Source: Pseudomonas sp. GM84
GTDB lineage: Bacteria > Pseudomonadota > Gammaproteobacteria > Pseudomonadales > Pseudomonadaceae
Length of the DNA: 42,174 bases
Direction of reading: 5' to 3'
NCBI RefSeq assembly: GCF_000282535.1
Contig: NZ_AKJC01000126.1
Location: 1-42,174, forward strand
The notes under the pieces are model-generated. The model was not told the origin of the DNA. It saw only the letters and a program-made list of their open reading frames with translations, and did not search any database. The translations under genes were made by a program, and so were the position numbers. Below, one piece after another: positions 1 to 8,872 of the stretch; within the stretch, counting starts at the first letter, position 1, and each line of letters starts with the position of its first letter.

Positions 1-34
1 GCCGGTGTTCGCGGGACAAGCCCGCCCCCACAGG
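1..34. repeat. REP element (P. putida type), left edge
   Basis: The core TTCGCGGGACAAGCCCGC is the stem of the same repeat found at about 6955, 7020, 9881, 9945, 34870 and 34936 in this window. It lies just past the 3' end of the aldolase gene. A fragment of the same tail (GCTCCCACAGG) recurs at about 70-81. It may be one half of a REP pair cut by the window edge. Confidence 0.75.
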
Positions 35-102
35 AATCGCGCCAGCTTTTAGAAACTGAGCAAGACAGTTGCTCCCACAGGTGCTCTACAGGTCTCGATG
101 TT

Positions 103-858
103 TCAGTCGCGGTAATCCGGCGCCGTCCTGTCCAGCATCCGCAACAATGCCCCCCAGGCCAACTGCACCGCATCCGGGTCCGTCAGCTCCCCCTGCTTCA
201 GTCCCCGCATCGGCTCATTGAACTGCCGCTCGGTATGCGCGCACACCTCGGGCAACGGCAGCACCAACTGGCCGGCGCTTTGCGCCGCCAGCTGGATCTC
301 GCAGGCTTTCTCCAGGTAGTACATGCGCAAGAACGCCTCGGCCACTGTGCGCCCGGTGGTCAACAGGCCGTGGTTGCGCAGGATCATCACCGGCTTGTCG
401 CCAAGGTCCGCCACCAACCGCTGCTGCTCGTCCAGGTCCAGGGCGATGCCTTCATAGGTGTGGTAGGCAACCTTGCCGTAGAACTCCATGGACATCTGGT
501 TGACCGGCAGCAACCCACATTCCAGTGCCGCCACCGCACAACCGGCACGGGTATGGGTGTGCAGCACGCACTGGGCATCCTCGCGAGCGGCGTGAATGGC
601 GCTGTGGATGACGAACCCAGCCGGGTTGACCCGGTGCGGGCTGGCCTCCACCGCCCTGCCCTGCAGGTCGATCTTGACCAGGCTCGACGCGGTGATTTCG
701 TCGAACAGCAGGCCGTACGGGTTGATCAGGAAGTGATGTTCCGGGCCCGGCAGCCGCACCGAGATATGGGTGAAGATCAGGTCCGACATGCGAAAGTGTG
801 CAATCAGCCGGTAACAGGCAGCCAATTGCTGGCGCAACGAGTGTTCAGTGGCAGTCAT
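103..858 (-). CDS. Class II aldolase/adducin family protein
   Basis: This 251-aa protein has the class II aldolase/adducin fold, used by fuculose-phosphate aldolase-type lyases, epimerases and dehydratases that bind a divalent metal through histidines. The metal-ligand motifs are visible as HTHTRAGCAV in the middle and LRNHGLLTTG further on. I start it at the ATG at 858, which has AAGGA about ten bases upstream. A longer start at 879 would overlap the stop of the upstream gene by ATGA, so translational coupling is likely either way. It follows a periplasmic binding protein gene, which suggests a role in degrading the imported solute. The substrate cannot be read from sequence. The family call is firm and the reaction is unknown. 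Confidence 0.85.
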   Translation of the reverse strand: MTATEHSLRQQLAACYRLIAHFRMSDLIFTHISVRLPGPEHHFLINPYGLLFDEITASSLVKIDLQGRAVEASPHRVNPAGFVIHSAIHAAREDAQCVLHTHTRAGCAVAALECGLLPVNQMSMEFYGKVAYHTYEGIALDLDEQQRLVADLGDKPVMILRNHGLLTTGRTVAEAFLRMYYLEKACEIQLAAQSAGQLVLPLPEVCAHTERQFNEPMRGLKQGELTDPDAVQLAWGALLRMLDRTAPDYRD

Positions 859-875
859 GGTCGTTCGTCCTTCGT

Positions 876-1919
876 TCATTTGCTGGCCCAGGCATTGAAC
901 CGCTGCTCCAGTTCCTCGCCATGGTCGACCCAGAAGTCGACGTTCATCGCCAAGGCGCCCTGCAGGTTCTGCGGCGATGTCGGCACCCAGTTGGCCAGGG
1001 CCGGGTCGAGCCTGGCGGCTGCCTGGGTATTGGTCGGCCCATAGGGAATCTGCTCGACATAGCGCACCTGGGTATCCGGCTGGTTAGCGTAGCTGATCAG
1101 CCGCTTGGCCTGGTCGACATGTTTCGAGCCCTTGATGATCGCCCAGTAGTCCATGCCATACAGACTGCCCGGCCAGACCAGCGCCAGCGGGCTGCCCTGC
1201 TGCGCGGCGACAGCGATGCGGCCGCTGTAGGTCGACGTCATCACCACGTCACCGGCGGTCAGCCACTGGGCCGGTTGCGCGCCGGCATCCCACCACTGGA
1301 CATAGGGCTTGAGTTCGCTGAGTTTGGCAAAGGCCCGATCGACACCGGCCGGCGTGGAAAGGACCTTGTACACGTCCTCCACCTTGACGCCGTCGGCCAG
1401 CAAGGCGAACTCCAGGTTGTACACCGCGCGCTTGCGCAGGCCGCGTTTGCCTGGGAATTTCTTGATATCCCAGAAGTCCGCCCATGAGCTGGGCGCCTCG
1501 GCCAGCTTGTTGCGGTCGTAAGCGATCGCCACGCTCCACACCAGCGCCGCCGAGCCGCAATCCTGGGCTGCGTCGGGAATCAGTTCGGCGGCGTGTCCCA
1601 GTCGTTGCCAGTCGAGGTGCTCGTAGATGCCCTCCTCGCAGCCGCGGGCCAGGTCCGGCCCCTCGATCTGCACCACATCCCAGTCGACGTTGCCGGTATC
1701 GGCCATCACCTGGATGCGCGCCATTTCGCCGTTGTATTCGCTTTGCATCAACTGGCTGCCGTCCTGGGCGCTGAAAGGCTGGAAGATCGCCACATCCTGG
1801 GCTTTCTGACCCGCACCGCCATAGCCGACCACGACCATCTGCGGCGCCGCTTGCGCACTGCCAAGGCCGATGGCCAGCAGCGCTGCGCAAAGGCCTGTAA
1901 CGCGAGGAAATGCCTGCAT
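876..1919 (-). CDS. PotD-like ABC transporter substrate-binding protein
   Basis: A 347-aa extracellular solute-binding protein family 1 member, closest in style to polyamine/amine binders of the PotD type. The N terminus from MQAFPRVTG to GLGSAQA is a typical Sec signal peptide. I chose the ATG at 1919 because AGGAGG sits seven bases upstream; the longer frame to 1982 has no good ribosome site. Internal motifs include WDVVQIEGPDLARGCEEG and the C-terminal LISYANQPDTQ stretch common in this family. No permease or ATPase gene is in the window, so either they lie beyond the left edge or this is an orphan binding protein. It shares a divergent promoter region with the flavoprotein gene at 2091, which suggests joint regulation. 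Confidence 0.87.
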   Translation of the reverse strand: MQAFPRVTGLCAALLAIGLGSAQAAPQMVVVGYGGAGQKAQDVAIFQPFSAQDGSQLMQSEYNGEMARIQVMADTGNVDWDVVQIEGPDLARGCEEGIYEHLDWQRLGHAAELIPDAAQDCGSAALVWSVAIAYDRNKLAEAPSSWADFWDIKKFPGKRGLRKRAVYNLEFALLADGVKVEDVYKVLSTPAGVDRAFAKLSELKPYVQWWDAGAQPAQWLTAGDVVMTSTYSGRIAVAAQQGSPLALVWPGSLYGMDYWAIIKGSKHVDQAKRLISYANQPDTQVRYVEQIPYGPTNTQAAARLDPALANWVPTSPQNLQGALAMNVDFWVDHGEELEQRFNAWASK

Positions 1920-2090
1920 CGAGTTGCCTCCTGCCGGTGCCCGAAGGGCCCGTTTTCTTGTTGTTGTGAGGTCACGACCCACAGCCGTGGGTGAGAAAAA
2001 GCTAGTCGGGCATCAGTAAAAAAACAAGTTGATTTTTTACTGAAGCTACACTTTCATGAGAAAAACAAGAACAACACCGGAGCCGCCCGC
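1920..2090. promoter_or_regulatory. Divergent promoter region with inverted and direct repeats
   Basis: This A+T-rich gap separates the binding-protein gene (minus) from the flavoprotein gene (plus). It holds a perfect inverted repeat, CAGTAAAAAA (2014-2023) and TTTTTTACTG (2033-2042), with a nine-base spacer. Two direct copies of TGAGAAAAA lie at 1992-2000 and 2057-2065. I infer an operator controlling both directions. The nearest candidate regulator is the XRE-cupin protein encoded at 4083-4685. Confidence 0.6.
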
Positions 2091-4043
2091 ATGTCGACCG
2101 CCTTTGCCCACCTGTTCGAGCCCTTGCAGATTCGCGGCAAGCGCCTGAAGAACCGCATCATGTCGACCGGCCACGATACGTGCCTGCCCACCGACAACCT
2201 GGTCAACGACAAGCTGATCGCCTACCAGAGCGCCCGCGCTGCCGGAGGTGTGGGGCTGATCGTGCTGCAGGTGGCCGGGGTGCATGACAGCGCCCGCTAC
2301 ACCTCCCATGTACTGATGGCCACCGACGATGCCTGCATCGAGGGCTACCGGCAGTTGGCCGAAGCCTGCCATGCCCATGGCACGGTGGTGCTGTCGCAGC
2401 TGTTCCACCCAGGCAGGGAGATCATGGAATCCGCCGACGGGCTGCTGGCCGTCGCCTACTCCGCATCAGCGGTGCCCAACGAGCGGTTTCGCGTCATGCC
2501 GCGAGCCCTGGACCAGGCGATGATCGACGAGATCGTCCAGGGCTATGCCAACGCTGCCCGCCGCCTGCACCAGGCCGGGCTGGATGGCGTGGAAGTGGTG
2601 GCCAGCCATGGCTACCTGCCGGCGCAATTCCTCAACCCGCGGGTCAACCTGCGCAACGACGGTTACAACGGTGGCCTGGAACAACGCCTGCGCTTCCTGC
2701 GCGAGGTACTGCACGCGGTGCGCGCGGCCACCGACGAACAGTTCATCGTCGGCCTGCGCATCAGTGCCGACGAGCGCGACAGCGAAGGACTGAGCGAAGA
2801 TGAATCGCTGGCCGCCGCCGAAGCGCTACAGGGTCAACTCGATTACATGCATATCGTCGCCGGCACCTCGGCGACCCTCGGCGGCGCCGTGCACATCGTG
2901 CCGCCGATGGCCATCGCGCCGGCGTACCTGGCCCGCGAGGCCGGCACCTTCAAGCAGCGCCTGGACATTCCGCTGTTCGTCACCGGGCGCATCAATCAGC
3001 CGCAGGAAGCGGAGCTGATCCTGGCCCGTGGCCAGGCCGACGTCTGCGGCATGACCCGTGCGCTTATCTGCGACCCGCAGATGCCGAGCAAGACAGAACA
3101 GGGGCACGTGGAGGACGTGCGCGCCTGCATCGCCTGCAACCAGGCCTGCATCGGCCACTTTCACCGAGGCTTGCCGATCTCCTGCATTCAGCACCCGGAA
3201 ACCGGCCGCGAACTGCAGTACGGCACGCTCAAGCCCGCCACCGCACGCAAGCGCATCCTGGTGGCAGGCGGCGGCCCTGCAGGCATGAAAGCCGCCGCCG
3301 TGGCCGCCGCGCGCGGGCATGAGGTGACGCTGTACGAGGCCAGCGCGCAGCTCGGCGGCCAGGTACAGCTCGCGCAACTGCTGCCCCGACGCAGCGAGTT
3401 CGGCGGAGCCAGCACCAACCTGCAGCGCGAAATGCAGCTGGCAGGTGTACGTGTGGTACGTAATACACGAGTCGACCGCGCCCTGGTCGAACGCGAGCGC
3501 CCTGACCTGGTGATCGCCGCCACCGGCGCCACGCCCTACTGGCCATCGTTCGAACGCAGCGGTGAACTGCAGGTGGTGGATGCCTGGCAAGTGCTGCGCA
3601 ATGAAGTCACGCCAGGCCGTTCGGTGCTGGTGGTGGACTGGCGCAGCGACTGGATCGGCCCCGGTATCGCCGAACGCCTGGTCCGCGAAGGGCATCAGGT
3701 GCAGTTGGCGGTCAATGGCACCCACTGTGGTGAAAGCCTGCCGCTGTACGTGCGCGACCAGATGGCCGGGGAACTGCACCGCCTGAGCATCCCGATCACC
3801 CCCTATGCCCGCCTGTACGGCTGCGACGACAACACTGTGTACCTGCAGCACACGGCCAGCGGTGAACCGATGATCTTCGACAACATCGATACCCTGGTGC
3901 TGTGCCTGGGCCACCAGCCGCAAGACACGCTGGCCGAGGAACTGGCCGGCCTGGTCGAGGTACGGCGCATCGGCGACTGCCTGGCGCCGCGTACCGTCGA
4001 AGAAGCGATCCATGATGGCCTGACAGTTGCCTGGTCCGTCTGA
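2091..4043 (+). CDS. FMN/4Fe-4S/FAD oxidoreductase, DgcA / trimethylamine dehydrogenase-like
   Basis: A 650-aa protein with an old-yellow-enzyme TIM barrel (about residues 8-340), an iron-sulfur segment, and a C-terminal FAD/NAD-binding region starting near VAGGGPAGMKAAAVAA. The cluster ligands C346-x2-C349-x3-C353-x11-C365 have the spacing seen in 2,4-dienoyl-CoA reductase and trimethylamine dehydrogenase. The family includes dimethylglycine demethylase (DgcA), stachydrine and N-methylproline demethylases and dienoyl-CoA reductases. The N terminus RIMSTGHDT resembles the DgcA branch (which has RVLSTAH at this point) more than dienoyl reductases. A PotD-like amine-type binding protein is divergently transcribed, so demethylation of an N-methylated amine is a reasonable inference. 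The substrate is unproven. Confidence 0.85.
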   Translation: MSTAFAHLFEPLQIRGKRLKNRIMSTGHDTCLPTDNLVNDKLIAYQSARAAGGVGLIVLQVAGVHDSARYTSHVLMATDDACIEGYRQLAEACHAHGTVVLSQLFHPGREIMESADGLLAVAYSASAVPNERFRVMPRALDQAMIDEIVQGYANAARRLHQAGLDGVEVVASHGYLPAQFLNPRVNLRNDGYNGGLEQRLRFLREVLHAVRAATDEQFIVGLRISADERDSEGLSEDESLAAAEALQGQLDYMHIVAGTSATLGGAVHIVPPMAIAPAYLAREAGTFKQRLDIPLFVTGRINQPQEAELILARGQADVCGMTRALICDPQMPSKTEQGHVEDVRACIACNQACIGHFHRGLPISCIQHPETGRELQYGTLKPATARKRILVAGGGPAGMKAAAVAAARGHEVTLYEASAQLGGQVQLAQLLPRRSEFGGASTNLQREMQLAGVRVVRNTRVDRALVERERPDLVIAATGATPYWPSFERSGELQVVDAWQVLRNEVTPGRSVLVVDWRSDWIGPGIAERLVREGHQVQLAVNGTHCGESLPLYVRDQMAGELHRLSIPITPYARLYGCDDNTVYLQHTASGEPMIFDNIDTLVLCLGHQPQDTLAEELAGLVEVRRIGDCLAPRTVEEAIHDGLTVAWSV

Positions 4044-4082
4044 CGCTGTACATACTGCCGCTTTCCCGATGGACCGAAGCGC

Positions 4083-4685
4083 ATGAGCCAGCTGCCACAG
4101 ACCCCGCCCGCCGCCGAAGATGGCGGCGCCGCCCCCCAGTTTCTCGGCACCCGTATCCGCGGCCTGCGCAAGCGCCGCGGCATGACCCTGGCGGAGCTGG
4201 CGGCGCAGAGCGAGCTGACGGCGGGCTACATCAGCCAGCTCGAACGCAACCTGTCGTACCCGTCGATCCCGGCGCTGTTCAACATCGCCCGCAGCCTGGG
4301 CGTGACCATCCAGTGGTTCTTCGCCAGCGAAGCCAGCACCGCCCCCGAAGACCAGGGCTACGTGGTGCGGCGCAACAGCCGGCTGAGCGTGCATTACGAA
4401 GACGGCATCGTCGACCAGTTGCTCACGCCCCAGCCCAACCGCCAGCTGGAGATCCTGCATTCACGCTTCCCGCCAGGCACCTACAGCCAGCAGAGCTACA
4501 GCCACGAAGGCGAAGAGGCCGGCTACATCCTCTCGGGCTGTTTCGAGCTGTGGGTGGGCGAACGGCACTTCCAGCTGGGCGAAGGTGACAGCTTCAGTTT
4601 TCCCAGCCAGGAACCGCACCGCTACGGCAATCCGGGGGAGGTGGATGCCGTGGTGATCTGGGTGATCACCCCGCCGACGTTCTGA
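4083..4685 (+). CDS. XRE-family regulator with C-terminal cupin domain
   Basis: A 200-aa protein with an N-terminal helix-turn-helix of the XRE type (about residues 20-75; LAELAAQSELTAGYISQLER is the recognition region) and a C-terminal cupin (about 115-195; SHEGEEAGYILSG and FPSQEPHRYGN). This is the PuuR/SutR architecture, whose members usually regulate amine or amino acid catabolism by sensing a small ligand in the cupin. It lies 39 bases after the flavoprotein gene in the same direction, so it is probably cotranscribed. It is the natural candidate to bind the inverted repeat at 2014-2042. The family call is firm; the target is inferred. Confidence 0.9.
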   Translation: MSQLPQTPPAAEDGGAAPQFLGTRIRGLRKRRGMTLAELAAQSELTAGYISQLERNLSYPSIPALFNIARSLGVTIQWFFASEASTAPEDQGYVVRRNSRLSVHYEDGIVDQLLTPQPNRQLEILHSRFPPGTYSQQSYSHEGEEAGYILSGCFELWVGERHFQLGEGDSFSFPSQEPHRYGNPGEVDAVVIWVITPPTF

Positions 4686-4737
4686 GGTGTAGCGCTCAGG
4701 GTCGCGCGTTTCGTCGCCCGCCACATCGTTGGCCGTG

Positions 4738-4755
4738 AACAAGGACTACCTTGTT
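4738..4755. promoter_or_regulatory. Inverted repeat before the FAD oxidoreductase gene
   Basis: AACAAGG (4738-4744) and CCTTGTT (4749-4755) form a perfect 7-bp inverted repeat around ACTA, 27 bases before the start codon at 4782. Its position suits an operator. No dedicated regulator gene is adjacent except the XRE-cupin gene upstream. Confidence 0.4.
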
Positions 4756-4781
4756 TAACCGGACTCTCCAGGAGCACAACG

Positions 4782-5987
4782 ATGAACAATATCCTGATCA
4801 TTGGCGCCGGCTTCGCAGGCCTGTGGAGCGCCCTCAGCGCGGTCCGCCAACTGGACCTGCACGGGCGCACGGATGTCGAGGTCACGCTGCTCGCGCCGAA
4901 GGCCGAACTGCACGTGCGCCCACGCTTCTACGAACCTGAAGTACACACCATGGCCGCCCCGTTGCATGAGCTGTTCGAGGCGGTGAACGTGCGATTCGTG
5001 CAAGGCACGGCGTTCCACATCGACGAATCCGCCAGGCAGGTGCGCTACCGCACCCAAAGCGGCACCGAGTGTAGCCTGGGCTATGACCGCCTGATCATGG
5101 CCTGTGGCAGCGTGCTCAACCGGCCGGACATGGTCGGTATCGAGCACGTCTTCGATGTCGACAAGATCGACAGCGCCGCACGCCTTGAAGCCCACCTCAA
5201 GTCGCTGGCCAACCTCCCCGACACACCCCAGCGCAACACCGTGGTAGTGGCGGGCGGCGGTTTCACCGGCATCGAGACCGCAACCGAACTGCCGGCGCGC
5301 TTGCGCGACATCCTCGGCGAGCAGGCACGGCTACGTGTGGTGGTGGTCGACCGCGGCGCGAAAATCGGTGCTGCGCTGGGTGACGGTATTCGACCGGCCA
5401 TCGAGCAGGCATCCGAGGCGCTGGGCATCGAATGGATCTGCGGCGCCACCGTGGCCTCGGTGGACCGCGACGGTGTGCTGCTGGACAACGGCCAGCGCAT
5501 CGCGGCGAGCACGGTGGTCTGGACCGTGGGCTTCAAGGCCAACCCGCTGACCGAACAGATCAGCGGCGAACGCGACCGCCAGGGCCGCTTGCATGTGGAT
5601 GGCAACCTCAAGGTCATAGGCAGCGATGCGGTGTATGCGGCGGGTGATGTGGCCTATGCGGCGTGCGATGAGGTGGGCAACTACGCGGTGATGTCCTGCC
5701 AGCATGCCATTCCGCTGGGCCGGTATGCGGGGAACAATGCCGTGGCCGAGCTGATCGGCGTGGCGCCGATGACTTATAGCCAGCCCAAGTACGTGACCTG
5801 CCTTGATCTGGGTGCCTGGGGTGCGGTGTACACCGAGGGCTGGGACCGCCAGGTGTCGCCACCGACCGACAAGGCCGAGGCCAAGGTGCTGAAGTCGCAG
5901 ATCAATACGGTCTGGATCTATCCGCCAGCGGCCAACGACCGCGCGGCGGCACTGGCCGCTGCGGATCCGACCATTCCGGTGGCCTGA
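4782..5987 (+). CDS. NAD(P)/FAD-dependent oxidoreductase, type II NADH dehydrogenase-like
   Basis: A 401-aa two-dinucleotide-fold flavoprotein. The N-terminal FAD motif is IIGAGFAGLWSALSA and the second nucleotide motif is VVAGGGFTGIETATEL at about residues 150-165. The C-terminal FAD-binding AAGDVAYA segment is also present. The arrangement is that of NDH-2, a single-subunit enzyme passing electrons from NADH to quinone. AGGAG lies seven bases before the ATG. I cannot see a clear C-terminal amphipathic membrane helix, so a soluble reductase of the same superfamily is possible. It is a stand-alone gene between a regulator and a glutathione transferase gene. Confidence 0.8.
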   Translation: MNNILIIGAGFAGLWSALSAVRQLDLHGRTDVEVTLLAPKAELHVRPRFYEPEVHTMAAPLHELFEAVNVRFVQGTAFHIDESARQVRYRTQSGTECSLGYDRLIMACGSVLNRPDMVGIEHVFDVDKIDSAARLEAHLKSLANLPDTPQRNTVVVAGGGFTGIETATELPARLRDILGEQARLRVVVVDRGAKIGAALGDGIRPAIEQASEALGIEWICGATVASVDRDGVLLDNGQRIAASTVVWTVGFKANPLTEQISGERDRQGRLHVDGNLKVIGSDAVYAAGDVAYAACDEVGNYAVMSCQHAIPLGRYAGNNAVAELIGVAPMTYSQPKYVTCLDLGAWGAVYTEGWDRQVSPPTDKAEAKVLKSQINTVWIYPPAANDRAAALAAADPTIPVA

Positions 5988-6095
5988 GTCGTGCTCCCAC
6001 AGGGATCGCGTGAGTGCCCACAATGCATTTGCGAATTGCGCCGAACCCGTGGCATAGATGCAGTGACAGCATCACGCCATTCAAGGAGTTCGTGC

Positions 6096-6935
6096 ATGAG
6101 CAAGCCCCCCTATGTCCCGCCTGCGGTCTGGCGCAACGACGCAGCGTCCGGCGGCCAGTTCGCCAACATCAACCGCCCAGTCGCCGGCCCAACCCATGAC
6201 AAGGACCTGCCGGTAGGCAAGCACCCCTTGCAGCTGTACTCCCTGGCCACGCCCAATGGCGTCAAGGTGACCATTCTGCTCGAAGAGCTGCTCGCCCTTG
6301 GCCACGCCGGCGCCGAGTACGATGCCTGGCTGATCCGCATAGGTGAAGGCGACCAGTTCTCCAGCGGCTTCGTCCAGGTCAACCCCAACTCCAAGATCCC
6401 CGCCCTGCTCGACCGCAGCGTCGAGCCGCCGGTACGGGTGTTCGAGTCGGGTTCGATCCTGCTGTACCTGGCCGAGAAATTCGGCGCATTCCTGCCCAAG
6501 GCACCCGCCGCGCGAACCGAATGCCTGAACTGGCTGTTCTGGCAGATGGGTGCGGCGCCTTACCTGGGTGGCGGCTTCGGCCACTTCTATGTGTATGCGC
6601 CGGAGAAATTCGAATACGCCATCAACCGCTTCACCATGGAAGCCAAGCGCCAGCTCGATGTACTCGAGCGCCGCCTGGCCGAAAGCCGCTACCTGGGTGG
6701 CGACGAATACAGCATTGCCGATATTGCCGTGTGGTCGTGGTACGGCCAGCTGGTGCGCGGCAACCTGTATGACGCGGCGCAGTTCCTGGCCGTGCACGAG
6801 TACCCGCAGGTGCAGCGTTGGGCTGAAGAAATTGCCCAGCGACCAGCGGTGCAACGGGGCACACGGGTCAACCGCACCTGGGGCGATGAAGCCAACCAGG
6901 TGCCTGAACGGCATTCGTCGGCGGACCTGGACTGA
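6096..6935 (+). CDS. yghU: Glutathione S-transferase, YghU-like disulfide-bond oxidoreductase
   Basis: A 279-aa protein with the Nu-class YghU layout: an N-terminal extension (PPAVWRNDAASGG), a thioredoxin-fold glutathione domain beginning near LYSLATPNGVKVTILLEEL, and an all-helical C-terminal domain. YghU/YfcG proteins bind two glutathione molecules and reduce disulfides rather than conjugate electrophiles. I start it at 6096, where AAGGAG lies seven bases upstream; the frame is open further but has no start signal. YghU of E. coli is 288 aa, so the length fits. A REP pair follows the gene. The YghU-like call rests on the N-terminal extension and the TPNG motif. Confidence 0.85.
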   Translation: MSKPPYVPPAVWRNDAASGGQFANINRPVAGPTHDKDLPVGKHPLQLYSLATPNGVKVTILLEELLALGHAGAEYDAWLIRIGEGDQFSSGFVQVNPNSKIPALLDRSVEPPVRVFESGSILLYLAEKFGAFLPKAPAARTECLNWLFWQMGAAPYLGGGFGHFYVYAPEKFEYAINRFTMEAKRQLDVLERRLAESRYLGGDEYSIADIAVWSWYGQLVRGNLYDAAQFLAVHEYPQVQRWAEEIAQRPAVQRGTRVNRTWGDEANQVPERHSSADLD

Positions 6936-7057
6936 GTGTATCGGGGCCGCTTTGCGGCCCATTCGCGGGACAAGCCCGCTCCCACAGAGAGAACGATAAG
7001 CCTGAGCGCTGGGATGATCCTGTGGGAGCGGGCTTGTCCCGCGAAAAGGCCAACAAT
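6936..7057. repeat. Inverted REP pair
   Basis: Two REP copies face each other at about 6955-6987 and 7020-7052, both with the GCGGGACAAGCCCGCTCCCACAG core, separated by about 32 bases. They can fold into a long cruciform-type structure. They lie between the YghU-like gene and the amidase gene, which are in the same direction. The remaining bases to 7161 hold the amidase leader; I see no further gene there. Confidence 0.85.
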
Positions 7058-7161
7058 GCCCCTCTGCAAAAAACCATTTCTGCCGCGCAAACCTCCCTCC
7101 CCAGCGGCCTTCTTGTACACTCCTCGCAAAAGCCCCCACCTGCACAATTTTTGGTGAAAGC

Positions 7162-8865
7162 ATGATCGAGGTAACCGAGGTTTCCATTGCCGAGCTGCGC
7201 GACGCGCTCGAATCGGGCCGCACGACGGCGGTCGAGCTGGTCAAGGCCTACCTGGCGCGTATCGACGCCTACGATGGAGCCAATACCGCTACCGCACTGA
7301 ACGCCGTGGTGGTGCGCAACCCAGAAGCACTCAAGGAGGCCGAGGCTTCCGACGCCCGCCGCGCCAAGGGCCAGCCCTTGAGCCCGCTCGATGGCATCCC
7401 CTACACCGCCAAGGACAGCTATCTGGTCAAAGGCCTGACCGCCGCCTCCGGCAGCCCGGCCTTCAAGGACCTGGTGGCGCAGCGCGACGCCTTCACCATC
7501 GAGCGCCTGCGCGCCGCCGGTGCGGTGTGCCTGGGCAAGACCAACATGCCGCCCATGGCCAACGGCGGCATGCAGCGTGGCGTCTATGGCCGCGCCGAAA
7601 GCCCGTATAACGCCAACTACCTGACCGCGCCGTTCGCCTCTGGCTCGTCCAACGGTGCCGGTACCGCCACCGCCGCCAGCTTCAGCGCCTTCGGCCTGGC
7701 CGAGGAAACCTGGTCCAGCGGCCGTGGCCCTGCCTCGAACAACGGCCTGTGCGCCTACACCCCATCGCGCGGCGTGATCTCGGTACGCGGCAACTGGCCG
7801 CTGACCCCGACCATGGACGTGGTGGTGCCATATGCCCGTACCATGGCCGACCTGCTGGAAATCCTCGACGTGGTGGTGGCCGACGACGCCGACAAGCGTG
7901 GCGACCTGTGGCGCCTGCAGCCTTGGGTGCCGATCCCGGCCGCATCCAGCGTGCGCCCAGCGTCCTACCTTGACCTGGCGGTGGACGCCAGCACGCTCAA
8001 GGGCAAGCGTTTCGGCGTACCGCGCATGTACATCAATGCCGACCCTGAGGCCGGCACCTCGGAAAAACCCGGCATCGGTGGCCCGACCGGTCAGCGCATC
8101 AACACCCGCGCCACCGTCATCGACCTGTGGCAACAGGCGCGTCAGGCCCTGGAAGCGGCCGGCGCCGAGGTAGTCGAAGTGGACTTCCCGCTGGTGTCCA
8201 ATTGCGAAGGCGACCGCCCTGGCGCACCGACCGTGTACAACCGCGGCATCGTCAGCAAGGAATTCCTCCATGACGAACTGTGGGAACTGTCGGGCTGGGC
8301 GTTCGACGATTTCCTGCGTGCCAACAACGACCCCAAGCTCAACCGCCTGGCCGATGTCGATGGCCCGCTGATCTTCCCCCACGACCCAGGCACCCTGCCC
8401 AACCGTGAGGACGACCTGGCCGCCGGCATGGACGAGTACGTCAACATGGCCAAGCGCGGCCTGAAGACCTGGGACCAGATCGAGACCCTGCCGGATGGCC
8501 TGCGCGGTCTGGAAAAGACCCGCAAGATCGACCTGGAAGACTGGATGGACAACCTGGGCCTGGACGCGGTGCTGTTCCCGACCGTGGCCGACGTAGGCCC
8601 GGCCGATGCCGACGTCAACCCCGCGTCGGCGGACATCGCCTGGAGCAACGGCATCTGGGTAGCCAACGGCAACCTCGCCATTCGCCACCTGGGTGTGCCG
8701 ACCGTCACCGTGCCAATGGGCGTGATGGCCGATATCGGCATGCCGGTAGGCCTGACCTTTGCGGGCCGGTCCTACAGCGACAACAACCTGTTGAGCTTCG
8801 CTGCCGCGTTCGAATCGACCGGCTCTCGTCGCATGATCCCGCCGCGTACGCCCGCCCTGGGCTGA
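7162..8865 (+). CDS. Amidase signature family protein
   Basis: A 567-aa amidase. The Ser-cisSer-Lys triad is visible: K84 in YTAKDSY, cis-Ser S162 in SGSSNGAG and nucleophile S186 in EETWSSGRGPAS. The 24-residue distance between the two serines equals that in mammalian fatty acid amide hydrolase. The family hydrolyses amide bonds of small molecules, aryl amides or carbamoyl compounds; the substrate is not readable. The signature departs from the usual GTDTGGSIR form, so this is a divergent subgroup. A serine/threonine dehydratase-like gene follows 86 bases after its stop. Ribosome site GGTGA lies close to the ATG. Confidence 0.87.
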   Translation: MIEVTEVSIAELRDALESGRTTAVELVKAYLARIDAYDGANTATALNAVVVRNPEALKEAEASDARRAKGQPLSPLDGIPYTAKDSYLVKGLTAASGSPAFKDLVAQRDAFTIERLRAAGAVCLGKTNMPPMANGGMQRGVYGRAESPYNANYLTAPFASGSSNGAGTATAASFSAFGLAEETWSSGRGPASNNGLCAYTPSRGVISVRGNWPLTPTMDVVVPYARTMADLLEILDVVVADDADKRGDLWRLQPWVPIPAASSVRPASYLDLAVDASTLKGKRFGVPRMYINADPEAGTSEKPGIGGPTGQRINTRATVIDLWQQARQALEAAGAEVVEVDFPLVSNCEGDRPGAPTVYNRGIVSKEFLHDELWELSGWAFDDFLRANNDPKLNRLADVDGPLIFPHDPGTLPNREDDLAAGMDEYVNMAKRGLKTWDQIETLPDGLRGLEKTRKIDLEDWMDNLGLDAVLFPTVADVGPADADVNPASADIAWSNGIWVANGNLAIRHLGVPTVTVPMGVMADIGMPVGLTFAGRSYSDNNLLSFAAAFESTGSRRMIPPRTPALG

Positions 8866-8872
8866 CCGACTT

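Noticed and set aside
2826..4460. Minus-strand open frame of 544 codons opposite the flavoprotein and regulator genes
   Set aside because: It spans two well-supported plus-strand genes and has shadow-like composition.
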